Of a stretch of DNA of 64,000 nucleotides, positions 1-7,985 are shown one piece after another. The stretch lies in contig NZ_BAABHY010000005.1 in the NCBI RefSeq assembly GCF_039542345.1, forward strand, positions 248,001 through 312,000, written 5' to 3'. The first letter of the stretch is position 1; each line of letters begins with the position of its first letter. The translations under genes and the position numbers were made by a program. The notes under the pieces are model-generated. The model saw only the letters and a list, made by a program, of their open reading frames with translations. It was not told where the DNA came from and did no database searches. This DNA is from Orbus sasakiae (GTDB lineage Bacteria; Pseudomonadota; Gammaproteobacteria; Enterobacterales; Orbaceae).

Positions 1-1018
1 CATTAATGCTATTTTCTTTTCAACATCTCAAGCAGGTCAATCTGCACCAGAATTTGCCGGTAAAACAGGTGTATTACAAGATGCTAATGATATTGATGCA
101 CTTAAAGCGTTAGATATTATTGTGACATGCCAAGGTGGTGATTATACATCAAGTATTTATCCACAATTACGTGATGCAGGTTGGCAGGGATATTGGATCG
201 ATGCGGCGTCGACATTACGTATGAAAGATGATGCGCTCATTATCCTTGATCCTGTCAATCGAGCCAATATCGATTTAGCGCTCGATAAAGGTATTAAGAC
301 CTTTGTTGGTGGTAACTGTACCGTCAGTTTAATGCTGATGTCATTGGGTGGATTATTTGCTGCGGATTTAGTTGATTGGGTCTCTGTTTCAACTTACCAA
401 GCTGCTTCAGGCGGCGGCGCTCGTCATATGCGAGAGTTATTAACCCAGATGGGTATGTTGCATGCCGATGTTGCTAAAGAACTGGCTAATCCACACTCGT
501 CAATCTTAGATATTGAACAAAAAGTTACGGCAAAAATGCGTGATGGTTCATTACCTACTGACAATTTTGGTGTGCCATTAGCGGGGAGCTTAATTCCATG
601 GATCGATAAGCAACTCGATAACGGTCAAAGTCGTGAAGAGTGGAAAGGTCAAGCTGAAACCAACAAAATTCTAGGTACCTCTCAGATTATTCCTGTTGAT
701 GGTTTATGTGTACGTATTGGCGCTTTACGTTGCCATAGCCAAGCATTTACGATTAAATTGAAGAAAGATATTGCGATCCCAGAGATTGAAAATTTATTAG
801 CGGCGCATAATGACTGGGTTAAGGTCATTCCAAACGATCGTGAATTATCAATGAAAGAGTTGACGCCAGCAGCAGTAACCGGCACGTTATCCACACCGGT
901 TGGTCGTTTGCGTAAATTAAATATGGGACCAGAATATTTATCGGCCTTTACTGTTGGCGATCAGTTATTGTGGGGGGCTGCTGAGCCACTACGCCGCATG
1001 TTAAGAATCTTACGTTAG
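1..1018 (+). CDS. asd: Aspartate-semialdehyde dehydrogenase, 5' end cut by the window
   Basis: This enzyme reduces aspartyl-4-phosphate to aspartate semialdehyde with NADPH, the branch step toward lysine/diaminopimelate, threonine and methionine, in the cytoplasm. The frame is open from base 2, and the residues before the first internal methionine (FFSTSQAGQSAPEFAGK) match the family, so the gene starts outside the window and roughly 30 N-terminal residues are missing. The active-site cysteine lies in GGNCTVS, followed by the long conserved stretches GGGARHMRELL and LAGSLIPWIDKQL. The C-terminus (AAEPLRRMLRILR) matches E. coli Asd. It converges on nagC, with a hairpin between them. Confidence 0.97.
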   Translation, partial: INAIFFSTSQAGQSAPEFAGKTGVLQDANDIDALKALDIIVTCQGGDYTSSIYPQLRDAGWQGYWIDAASTLRMKDDALIILDPVNRANIDLALDKGIKTFVGGNCTVSLMLMSLGGLFAADLVDWVSVSTYQAASGGGARHMRELLTQMGMLHADVAKELANPHSSILDIEQKVTAKMRDGSLPTDNFGVPLAGSLIPWIDKQLDNGQSREEWKGQAETNKILGTSQIIPVDGLCVRIGALRCHSQAFTIKLKKDIAIPEIENLLAAHNDWVKVIPNDRELSMKELTPAAVTGTLSTPVGRLRKLNMGPEYLSAFTVGDQLLWGAAEPLRRMLRILR

Positions 1019-1026
1019 TTGTCATC

Positions 1027-1058
1027 ATTCACTACACATCAAGTATGTGTAGTGAGTG
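1027..1058. terminator. Hairpin between asd and nagC, no U-tract
   Basis: A perfect 10-bp stem (CACTACACAT at 1030-1039 with ATGTGTAGTG at 1045-1054) and a 5-nt loop can be lengthened on both sides with one bulge. It lies between two convergent stop codons, so a transcript 3'-end role is likely. Neither strand has a run of T directly after the stem, so it is not a textbook intrinsic terminator. Confidence 0.55.
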
Positions 1059-1070
1059 AATTATACCATT

Positions 1071-2294
1071 CTACTTATCATCCAACATTGTCATCAATAG
1101 TGAACCATTGAATAATGCTTGTTGAACAAGCGCAAATGCCCCAATGGCTGAACTATCACTTAATGTCGAACAGCTAATGGATAAATTTTCACGTAACTGT
1201 TTTAAACTTTGCGAATATAATGCGCTGTTGACGGCATTGAGTAAGATTTCAGGTGATTTGGTTATCTCTCCTGCTAAAATAATGCATTGTGGGTTGAAAA
1301 TATTGACCATAATGGCAACGGCTCGCCCTAAGTTTTCACCCGCATTTTTAATCAGTTTTTCAGCTAATTCATCACCTTGATTAGCAAATTGGCAAATGGT
1401 ATTGATATCACATTTATCAATCGTCAGTTTACTTGGATAGCCTTGCTCTAACAGTAACTTTGCTTTTTTTTCTATTTCAACATTGACGACTTGATTTTCA
1501 AGACAACCGAAATTACCACAATGACAGCGTTCCCCTAATGGATTAACTTGAATATGGCCAACTTCACAGGCACTTTGGTTATGGTTCATCAGCAGTTGTT
1601 GATTAATAATAACGCCAGAACCGACACCGCGATGTACGCGGATTAAAATTGAATCCTCGACATTTTGGGTTGAACCAAAATAGCTTTCGGCTAATGCCAA
1701 GCTTTGTACATCGTTGCCCACAAAAGCGTCGACATGGAATTTTTCTTTTAAGACATCGGCAAGTGCCCAGTTGTTAACGCTGATATGCGGCGTATAACGT
1801 ACAATGCCCTTAACGGAATCAACAACACCAGGCATCACAACCGAAATTGCGATAAGATTTTTAATTTTTTTATTATTTTCTTGGCAGAATAACTCAATAA
1901 GATTGATTACATAATTTTGTGCCAAACGTTGTGTAAAGTCAGTTAAAGGGTAGCGCTTAAATGCCAAACTATGGCCACCAAGGTCATACAATTCAATAGT
2001 AACATGGGCTCGACTGAGTTGAATTGCGATGGCATGATAATGGTCAAATTTAGCTTCAATCGATACCGCAGGGCGACCCCCAGTCGATTGTTGGACATCA
2101 ACTTCTTTAATTAACTTATTTTTTAACAATTGACGGGTAATTTTTGTGATACTGGCTGGAGCAAGATGACTTGTTTCGGCTAACTGAATACGGGAAATTG
2201 GACTTTGCTGAATAATCAAGCGATAGATCATTGCATAATTGAGCTGTTTTACTAATTCTGCATTACCGACCAAGTTTAAATAATTCAATGCCAT
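1071..2294 (-). CDS. nagC: N-acetylglucosamine repressor NagC (ROK family)
   Basis: This is the transcriptional regulator of amino-sugar genes; GlcNAc-6-P is the inducer in E. coli. The N-terminal winged helix-turn-helix spans roughly residues 33-60 (SRIQLAETSHLAPASIT). A ROK sugar-kinase-like domain follows, with the zinc motif CHCGNFGC near residue 257. At 407 residues it is close to the E. coli 406. I chose the ATG at 2294 because it aligns with E. coli NagC. A TTG two codons upstream (2300) sits at better spacing (6 nt) from GAGG at 2307-2310, so the start is not certain. Unlike the E. coli nagBAC operon, a strong terminator separates it from nagA, so nagC should have its own promoter. 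Mlc is the main alternative, but the sequence and the nag context favour NagC. Confidence 0.93.
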   Translation of the reverse strand: MALNYLNLVGNAELVKQLNYAMIYRLIIQQSPISRIQLAETSHLAPASITKITRQLLKNKLIKEVDVQQSTGGRPAVSIEAKFDHYHAIAIQLSRAHVTIELYDLGGHSLAFKRYPLTDFTQRLAQNYVINLIELFCQENNKKIKNLIAISVVMPGVVDSVKGIVRYTPHISVNNWALADVLKEKFHVDAFVGNDVQSLALAESYFGSTQNVEDSILIRVHRGVGSGVIINQQLLMNHNQSACEVGHIQVNPLGERCHCGNFGCLENQVVNVEIEKKAKLLLEQGYPSKLTIDKCDINTICQFANQGDELAEKLIKNAGENLGRAVAIMVNIFNPQCIILAGEITKSPEILLNAVNSALYSQSLKQLRENLSISCSTLSDSSAIGAFALVQQALFNGSLLMTMLDDK

Positions 2295-2396
2295 GACCAA
2301 TTCTTACCTCACTATATAATGATTGTTATTCTTAGTTAGGCCATTATATACCCAATTGACAAGCAGTTGCACATAATTAGTGCTTAGCACGAGCGA

Positions 2397-2433
2397 CAAA
2401 AAAATTTAATAGGGGGTAAACCCCCTATTAAAT
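2397..2433 (-). terminator. Rho-independent terminator of nagBA
   Basis: A 14-bp perfect inverted repeat (2404-2417 with 2420-2433, containing AGGGGGT and ACCCCCT) is followed on the minus strand by a run of seven T (2397-2403 read in reverse). It lies 36 bases past the nagA stop and before nagC, so nagBA transcription should mostly end here. Confidence 0.9.
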
Positions 2434-2468
2434 GAAAATGCAAAATCATTTGTTTAGGTTTTATTTGA

Positions 2469-3605
2469 TTATAACTTACCGTTAACAATCGTTTTTTGGA
2501 TAACGAAGTTTTGATCAAAGGCAACCAAATTCGCTATTTTTCCTTCCGTTATAGTTCCTAATTTTTTATCAACACCAATTGATTTTGCAGGGTATAAAGT
2601 TGCCATTCTAAGTGCTTCATCTAAGGCGATACCAACATGTTTTACACTGTTACTTACCGCTTCTATCATGGTCAATGCTGAGCCACCTAGTGTGCCATTA
2701 ATGTCAGTACATTTACCGTCTTTGTAATAAATTGTTTTGCCACCAAAAGTACATTCTGTGATGTTTGTACCAACCGGCAAAATGGCATCGGTTGTGAGAA
2801 TTAATTTATCGTGTTTGATGCGATGTGAGTTACGGATATTCGCCCAGTCAACATGTAGACCATCAGCAATAATACCGCAGTAAACTTCTGATTCATCATA
2901 AATCGCACCCACAACGCCCGGTAAACGACCTGAAATGGCTGGCATGGCATTAAATAGATGCGTGCCCATGCGAATTCCAGCATTAAAGCCCTTGCGTGCA
3001 TCTTCATAAGTTCCGTTAGAGTGCCCAGCTGAAACATGAATACCTGCTTCAACTAATTGGCGAATGAAATGACTTTCAACTCTTTCTGGTGCAAGCGTTA
3101 GGATTTTGATGACATCAGCATTGTCACATAAGAAGTCAATCATCGCTTGATCCGGTTTGCGAATATAATCGATATTATGAATCCCCTTTTTCTCTGGGTT
3201 GATATAAGGGCCTTCAAGATGCAAACCTAATGCTTGGTTGTGGTGGGTTTTTAAATAATCACGCATCACATTGACCGCTTTGCGCATAAACTCATCACTT
3301 GATGTAATCAGGGTGGGTAAGTAACTTGAACACCCTGATAATAAATTGGTTTGCTGCATGATTTCGAGTGTTTCAATACTCAACGAATCAAGTGTTTCGT
3401 TAAACTGTACGCCGCCACAACCATTAAGTTGTATGTCAATAAAACCGGGTGCTAAGATTGCACCTTGTAAGTTTTCAACAGCAATATTGGCTGGAATATT
3501 GTCATTATGACAAATCATAGCGATAGTATCACCATCAATCATGACCGCATGATCATCAAGCACTTCCATTCCAGTGTAGATTCGACAATTTGTTAATGCA
3601 TACAT
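2469..3605 (-). CDS. nagA: N-acetylglucosamine-6-phosphate deacetylase
   Basis: The enzyme hydrolyses GlcNAc-6-P to glucosamine-6-P and acetate in the cytoplasm, the step after uptake by NagE. This 378-residue amidohydrolase has metal ligands at the same numbers as E. coli NagA: Glu131 in HLEGPYINP, His195 in SAGHSN and His216 in GTHLFNAMP, with catalytic Asp273 in LTTDAI. It lies 51 bases downstream of nagB on the same strand, with the nagBA terminator beyond it. Its product feeds NagB directly. Length and motifs are complete, with nothing odd. Confidence 0.97.
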   Translation of the reverse strand: MYALTNCRIYTGMEVLDDHAVMIDGDTIAMICHNDNIPANIAVENLQGAILAPGFIDIQLNGCGGVQFNETLDSLSIETLEIMQQTNLLSGCSSYLPTLITSSDEFMRKAVNVMRDYLKTHHNQALGLHLEGPYINPEKKGIHNIDYIRKPDQAMIDFLCDNADVIKILTLAPERVESHFIRQLVEAGIHVSAGHSNGTYEDARKGFNAGIRMGTHLFNAMPAISGRLPGVVGAIYDESEVYCGIIADGLHVDWANIRNSHRIKHDKLILTTDAILPVGTNITECTFGGKTIYYKDGKCTDINGTLGGSALTMIEAVSNSVKHVGIALDEALRMATLYPAKSIGVDKKLGTITEGKIANLVAFDQNFVIQKTIVNGKL

Positions 3606-3656
3606 AAAATTTACCTTAATACTTTATTGGCTATGAATCCAATGTTTCAAATAGCG

Positions 3657-4463
3657 TTAAAGTATGTTTACTGTGAGATTATTTGCTTCCAGCTGTCTAA
3701 AATATTTTAATGTTTTTACTTTCAGCTCATCGGTGCTTGCTTCATCACACACCAAAATTGCTTTTTGATGCGTTTGCAGTGCACTAACGGTCCACATATG
3801 GTTAACTGAACCTTCAACTGCCGCTTGTACCGCTAGCGCTTTGTTATGACCAAATGCTAATAATAAGACTTCAGCTGCGTCCATTAATGTACCAACCCCG
3901 ATGGTTAAGGCATATTTAGGCACTTGACTGATATCATTATTAAAAAAGCGGGAATTGGCGATACGCGTATCTTCGGTTAATGTTTTAATACGTGTGCGTG
4001 AACATAACGATGATGCTGGTTCATTAAACGCAATATGACCATCTTGCCCTACGCCACCAATAAAGAGATTAATCTTACCATATGATGCTATTTTTTCTTC
4101 ATATTGTTTGCACTCTTGCTCAGTATCTTCAGCGTTACCATTCAATATGTGAATATTGTTACGATCAATATCAATATGGTTGAAAAAGTTTTGATACATA
4201 AACGTATGGTAGCTTTGTGGGTGATCTTCTGGAATACCGACATATTCATCCATATTAAATGTAACAACATGTTTAAAGCTTACATTACCTGCTTTACAGT
4301 GTTTAATCAGTTGTTGATACATTAGCAATGGAGAGCTTCCGGTTGGTAAGCCTAATACGAACGGTTTATCCGCCGTTGGACGGTATTTATTGATTCGTTT
4401 AACAATATAGTCAGCGGCCCATGCGCCACCTTCTTGTGGGTTTTGTAATGGAATTAATCGCAT
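3657..4463 (-). CDS. nagB: Glucosamine-6-phosphate deaminase
   Basis: NagB converts glucosamine-6-P to fructose-6-P and ammonia, linking GlcNAc use to glycolysis, and opposes GlmS (encoded at 57.4 kb). It has 268 residues against 266 in E. coli. Catalytic residues seen are Asp72 (FNMDEYVG), Asp141 and His143 (GQDGHIAFNEPAS) and Glu148. The C-terminal part ends NLTVNIL, slightly different from the E. coli tail that carries the allosteric contacts. The start is set by ATG at 4463 with GGAG at 4471-4474. It is first gene of nagBA and divergent from nagE across a 332-bp control region. Confidence 0.97.
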   Translation of the reverse strand: MRLIPLQNPQEGGAWAADYIVKRINKYRPTADKPFVLGLPTGSSPLLMYQQLIKHCKAGNVSFKHVVTFNMDEYVGIPEDHPQSYHTFMYQNFFNHIDIDRNNIHILNGNAEDTEQECKQYEEKIASYGKINLFIGGVGQDGHIAFNEPASSLCSRTRIKTLTEDTRIANSRFFNNDISQVPKYALTIGVGTLMDAAEVLLLAFGHNKALAVQAAVEGSVNHMWTVSALQTHQKAILVCDEASTDELKVKTLKYFRQLEANNLTVNIL

Positions 4464-4475
4464 TTTATTGCTCCG

Positions 4476-4497
4476 TTTTAATCAGATTCGCAAAAAG
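4476..4497. promoter_or_regulatory. Candidate NagC operator at nagB
   Basis: The AT-flanked sequence TTTTAATCAGATTCGCAAAA resembles NagC operators, which have a TTCGC-type centre with T- and A-rich arms. It sits directly upstream of the nagB ribosome-binding site, where binding would block nagBA. I recognised it by eye; it is not a perfect palindrome. Confidence 0.4.
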
Positions 4498-4684
4498 AAC
4501 GACGTCAGTCATTTTATCACGGCAATTATCTCAATGTTTGATTTAATCTGCCAAAGTGTGCGTACTTATTTTATTTCGATTATTTACTGTATCCAATATT
4601 TACGTATTTTACAAAAGTTTTTTCACAAAAAAAAATAAATAGGCATAAATTGTTCATTATTTCATCTCACGCAACAATAAAATT

Positions 4685-4700
4685 AGTGATATTCGTCACA
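4685..4700. promoter_or_regulatory. CRP-type site, nagB-nagE region
   Basis: AGTGATATTCGTCACA matches TGTGA-N6-TCACA at nine of ten core bases. It lies 95 bp before nagE and 222 bp before nagB. Catabolite control of both operons is known in E. coli. Confidence 0.72.
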
Positions 4701-4795
4701 AAACGGTATAATTAATTTGCGTAGTAAAATATTATCATGTGAAATATAAATTAAGAAAATAACAGTCTTTTAATGATCTTAATCAGGAGAAATAT

Positions 4796-6271
4796 ATGGG
4801 AATTTTAGCCTATTTACAGCGCATTGGGCGTTCGCTAATGGTTCCAGTTGCTGTATTACCAGCAGCAGCAATTTTATTAGGTGTTGGATATTGGATCGAT
4901 CCAGATGGTTGGGGTGCGAATAATATTATTGCCGCTTTTTTAATTAAATCGGGTGGTGCTATTATTGATAATATGCCGATTCTATTTGCGATTGGCGTTG
5001 CATATGGTATGTCTAAAGATAAAGATGGCGCTGCTGCATTAAGTGGTCTTGTCGGATTTTTAGTTATCACAACCCTTTTATCAACAGGTTCAGTCTCATT
5101 ATTGACCAATACACCTGTTGCTGATGTTTCTCCTGCATTTGGCAAGATTAATAACCAGTTTGTTGGTATTTTAGTTGGGGTGATTTCTGCTGAACTTTAC
5201 AATCGTTTTAGCCAAGTCGAACTTCATAAAGCGTTGGCTTTCTTTAGTGGTAAACGTTTAGTGCCAATTATTGTTTCATTTGTTATGTTATTTGTTGCCT
5301 TTGTTTTACTGTATGTTTGGCCTGTCATTTATGATGCGTTAGTTGCATTCGGTGAATATATTAAAAACTTAGGCGCTTACGGTGCAGGTATTTACGGCTT
5401 CTTTAACCGTCTACTCATTCCGGTTGGACTTCACCATGCACTCAACTCTGTATTTTGGTTTGATGTCGCGGGCATTAACGATATCCCTAACTTCTTAGGT
5501 GGGCAAAAATCAATTAATGATGGTCTGGCTGTAATCGGCATTACAGGGCGTTATCAAGCTGGTTTCTTCCCAATAATGATGTTTGGTTTACCAGGTGCAG
5601 CCTTAGCTATGTATCATACCGCTAAAGCAGCAAATAAAGATAAAACTGCATCAATCATGATGGCAGCTGCCTTTGCCGCATTCTTTACGGGCGTTACTGA
5701 GCCGTTAGAATTTTCATTCATGTTCGTTGCACCGCAATTATATCTATTACACGCATTTTTAACCGGTATTTCTCTTTATATTGCCGCGACAATGCAGTGG
5801 ATAGCCGGGTTTGGTTTTAGTGCTGGATTAATTGATATGGTGTTGTCATCACGTAATCCATTAGCCGTACACTGGTATATGCTAATTGTACAAGGTATTG
5901 CTTTCTTCTTTATCTATTATGTGACTTTCCGTTTTGTTATTGTGAAATTCAACTTAAAAACCCCTGGTCGTGAAGATGACGGTGATGATGTTGTCAGAAG
6001 TGATGCAGAAACCTCATTAACGGCGGCAGATGATGTCGATTCACTCGCTCAAAAATACATCGCTGTCGTAGGCGGGAAAGATAATTTAACCAATATCGAT
6101 GCCTGTATTACCCGTTTACGTTTAAGTGTAAAAGATTCTTCATTAGTTAGTGAAGCACAAGCTAAAGCACTGGGAGCCATGGCTGTGATCAAATTAGGTA
6201 AAGAAGGTGTACAAATTGTGGTGGGTCAACAAGCTGAGCGTGTTGCCGATGAAATGAAAAAGTTAGTTTAA
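4796..6271 (+). CDS. nagE: PTS N-acetylglucosamine transporter, EIICB (no IIA domain)
   Basis: This inner-membrane PTS permease imports GlcNAc and delivers GlcNAc-6-P to NagA. Residues 1 to about 390 form the hydrophobic EIIC domain of the glucose/GlcNAc family, starting MGILAYLQRIGRSLMVPVAV and including the GVTEPLEFSFMF region. A linker leads to EIIB, with the phosphorylated cysteine at about 437 in NIDACITRLRLSV. It is 491 residues long, whereas E. coli NagE has 648; the whole C-terminal EIIA domain is absent. Phosphate must therefore come from a separate EIIA, probably Crr, which is not in this window. Vibrio-type NagE proteins also lack IIA. A canonical terminator follows. Confidence 0.95.
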   Translation: MGILAYLQRIGRSLMVPVAVLPAAAILLGVGYWIDPDGWGANNIIAAFLIKSGGAIIDNMPILFAIGVAYGMSKDKDGAAALSGLVGFLVITTLLSTGSVSLLTNTPVADVSPAFGKINNQFVGILVGVISAELYNRFSQVELHKALAFFSGKRLVPIIVSFVMLFVAFVLLYVWPVIYDALVAFGEYIKNLGAYGAGIYGFFNRLLIPVGLHHALNSVFWFDVAGINDIPNFLGGQKSINDGLAVIGITGRYQAGFFPIMMFGLPGAALAMYHTAKAANKDKTASIMMAAAFAAFFTGVTEPLEFSFMFVAPQLYLLHAFLTGISLYIAATMQWIAGFGFSAGLIDMVLSSRNPLAVHWYMLIVQGIAFFFIYYVTFRFVIVKFNLKTPGREDDGDDVVRSDAETSLTAADDVDSLAQKYIAVVGGKDNLTNIDACITRLRLSVKDSSLVSEAQAKALGAMAVIKLGKEGVQIVVGQQAERVADEMKKLV

Positions 6272-6300
6272 GTTACTCTGACATGTAAACTTAAATGTTT

Positions 6301-6326
6301 GCCGGGCGTAATGCCCGGCTTTTTTA
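6301..6326 (+). terminator. Rho-independent terminator of nagE
   Basis: A 7-bp GC-rich stem (GCCGGGC 6301-6307, GCCCGGC 6313-6319) with a 5-nt loop is followed by six T, 30 bases past the nagE stop. Confidence 0.93.
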
Positions 6327-6397
6327 TGTTAATCAATTCTCAGCAGATGACAATAATTTTTGCTATAATCTCATTTAGTAAACAATGAGATATTATC

Positions 6398-6985
6398 ATG
6401 ATCGATTCTTCATTAATTGCATTTAATAAACCTTATGGGGTTATTTGCCAGTTTTCTGAGCATGAAAAACATGCCACTCTCAAGCAGTATATTGCGCTCC
6501 CACAATATTATCCAGCGGGTCGATTAGATACCGATAGTGAGGGATTATTACTGTTAACGAATGATGGACAATTACAGTCAAAAATTGCTTCGCCAAAATT
6601 TAAATTACCCAAAACTTACTGGGTACAAGTTGAAGGCGAATTAACCCAAAGAGCCATCATGCAATTACAAAAAGGGGTTGTGTTAAAAGAATTTACCACT
6701 CAACCCGCTAAAGCACATATGATGCCGACACCAACGCAAATGTGGCAGCGTGATCCCCCTATTCGTGAACGTAAAACGGTCCCCACCTCTTGGTTAAGTA
6801 TTACCATTACTGAAGGCAAAAATCGTCAGGTAAGGCGGATGTGCGCTGCTGTTGGTTTCCCGTGTTTGAGATTGATTCGCGTACAAATTGGTGAGTTCAA
6901 TCTTTTCCACTCACAACTGGAACTGGGTAAGTGGCAAGCCATCACTGAACAAAATTTATACCGTAATGCTGTTAAACAAAAATGA
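6398..6985 (+). CDS. rluE: 23S rRNA pseudouridine synthase RluE
   Basis: RluE isomerises uridine 2457 of 23S rRNA to pseudouridine in E. coli. This 195-residue protein is of the RsuA/RluB/E/F type, without an S4 domain at its N-terminus. The catalytic aspartate is about residue 44 in AGRLDTDSEGLLLLTNDG. The RluE-specific WQRDPPIRERK and TEGKNRQVRRM stretches are both present. Slightly shorter than E. coli RluE (217) at the N-terminus, which is a variable part. A TATAAT at 6364-6369 could be its -10 element. The next gene starts 14 bases downstream, so the two may be cotranscribed. Confidence 0.95.
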   Translation: MIDSSLIAFNKPYGVICQFSEHEKHATLKQYIALPQYYPAGRLDTDSEGLLLLTNDGQLQSKIASPKFKLPKTYWVQVEGELTQRAIMQLQKGVVLKEFTTQPAKAHMMPTPTQMWQRDPPIRERKTVPTSWLSITITEGKNRQVRRMCAAVGFPCLRLIRVQIGEFNLFHSQLELGKWQAITEQNLYRNAVKQK

Positions 6986-6999
6986 TATGAGGAGATGTT

Positions 7000-7809
7000 A
7001 TGATTAATAAAGATACAAAACTTTGTATGTCTTTATCCGGCCGTCCAGGTAATTTTGGTACACGATTTCATAATAGTTTATATCAACAGTTGGGACTGAA
7101 TTTTATTTATAAAGCATTTTCGACAGACAGTATTGAAGATGCGATAAAAGGAATACGGGCGCTAAGGATTCGAGGGTGTGCCATTTCGATGCCTTTTAAA
7201 GAAGCATGTATCCCTTTTTTGGACAAACTGACCGATTCAGTTTTAGCGATTGATTCCGTCAACACCATTGTTAATGATGATGGCTACTTAACGGCTTATA
7301 ACACCGATTATATTGCGATCAGAAAATTAATTGAACAGTATCAACTTAATCCAGCGCAAAGCGTCATTATTCATGGTAGCGGCGGTATGGCAAAAGCGGT
7401 TATCGCAGCATTTTATGATGCAGGTTTTCGTCATGTGACAATTCTCGCTCGTAATCAAGTCTCAGCGAAAAAACTTGCTGATAAATATCATTTTAATGCC
7501 ACTACACAACCAAGTTTATCTTATGATATTTTAGTTAACGCAACGCCTGTTGGCATGGCTGGTGGAGAGGATGCAAATCAACGCTCTTTTTCCGTTGATT
7601 TGATTGCCAAGTCCTCAATTGTGTTTGAAGTGATCGCAATGCCTGTCAATACCCCACTGATTTTAGAAGCAAAAAAACAGCATATCAAAACGATTACTGG
7701 ACGAGAGGTTATGATTTTACAAGCGGTTGAACAGTTTATTTTGTATACCGGGCAAACACCGACTGAGGCTCAAATTGACATTGCCGCTCAGTTTGCCAGT
7801 CAAGAATAG
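7000..7809 (+). CDS. Shikimate dehydrogenase-like protein (SDH-L/AroE family)
   Basis: This 269-residue NADP-binding protein of the AroE superfamily most resembles the H. influenzae HI0607 type (SDH-L) rather than canonical AroE. The start MINKDTKLCMSLSGRP and the substrate-domain segment GCAISMPFKE recall that group. The lysine at about 67 and aspartate at about 103 (AYNTDY) correspond to the catalytic pair. The Rossmann glycine motif GSGGMAKA is near 126-133. SDH-L enzymes are reported to oxidise shikimate poorly, so the physiological substrate is unclear, and the main AroE of this organism is probably elsewhere. Ribosome-binding site GAGGAG lies at 6989-6994. Confidence 0.85.
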   Translation: MINKDTKLCMSLSGRPGNFGTRFHNSLYQQLGLNFIYKAFSTDSIEDAIKGIRALRIRGCAISMPFKEACIPFLDKLTDSVLAIDSVNTIVNDDGYLTAYNTDYIAIRKLIEQYQLNPAQSVIIHGSGGMAKAVIAAFYDAGFRHVTILARNQVSAKKLADKYHFNATTQPSLSYDILVNATPVGMAGGEDANQRSFSVDLIAKSSIVFEVIAMPVNTPLILEAKKQHIKTITGREVMILQAVEQFILYTGQTPTEAQIDIAAQFASQE

Positions 7810-7985
7810 TGCGAATAGTTATTGATTAACTAAAAACCTATCCGTTCTTGATGGAATATTTTAAATATTACCTCATCGGATAGTCGCAAATTAAGCTATA
7901 ATGGCATTTGTTAAAAGGTAAAATTTAGTCAATAATAGGCAATAAATTTTCATAAATGACATGATATATTGGAGTCGCTGTTTAA

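Larger units (their letters stand above)
4464..4795. promoter_or_regulatory. Divergent nagB-nagE control region (332 bp)
   Basis: No gene is seen here. The region holds a CRP-type site (4685-4700), a NagC-like site next to nagB (4476-4497) and two weaker half-matches (TTTATTTCGAT near 4570 and TTAATTTGCG near 4712). A TATAAT lies at 4707-4712, and the nagE ribosome-binding site is CAGGAG at 4783-4788. Spaced operators flanking a CRP site are the known E. coli nagE-nagB design, in which NagC loops the DNA; that the same happens here is inference. Confidence 0.6.
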
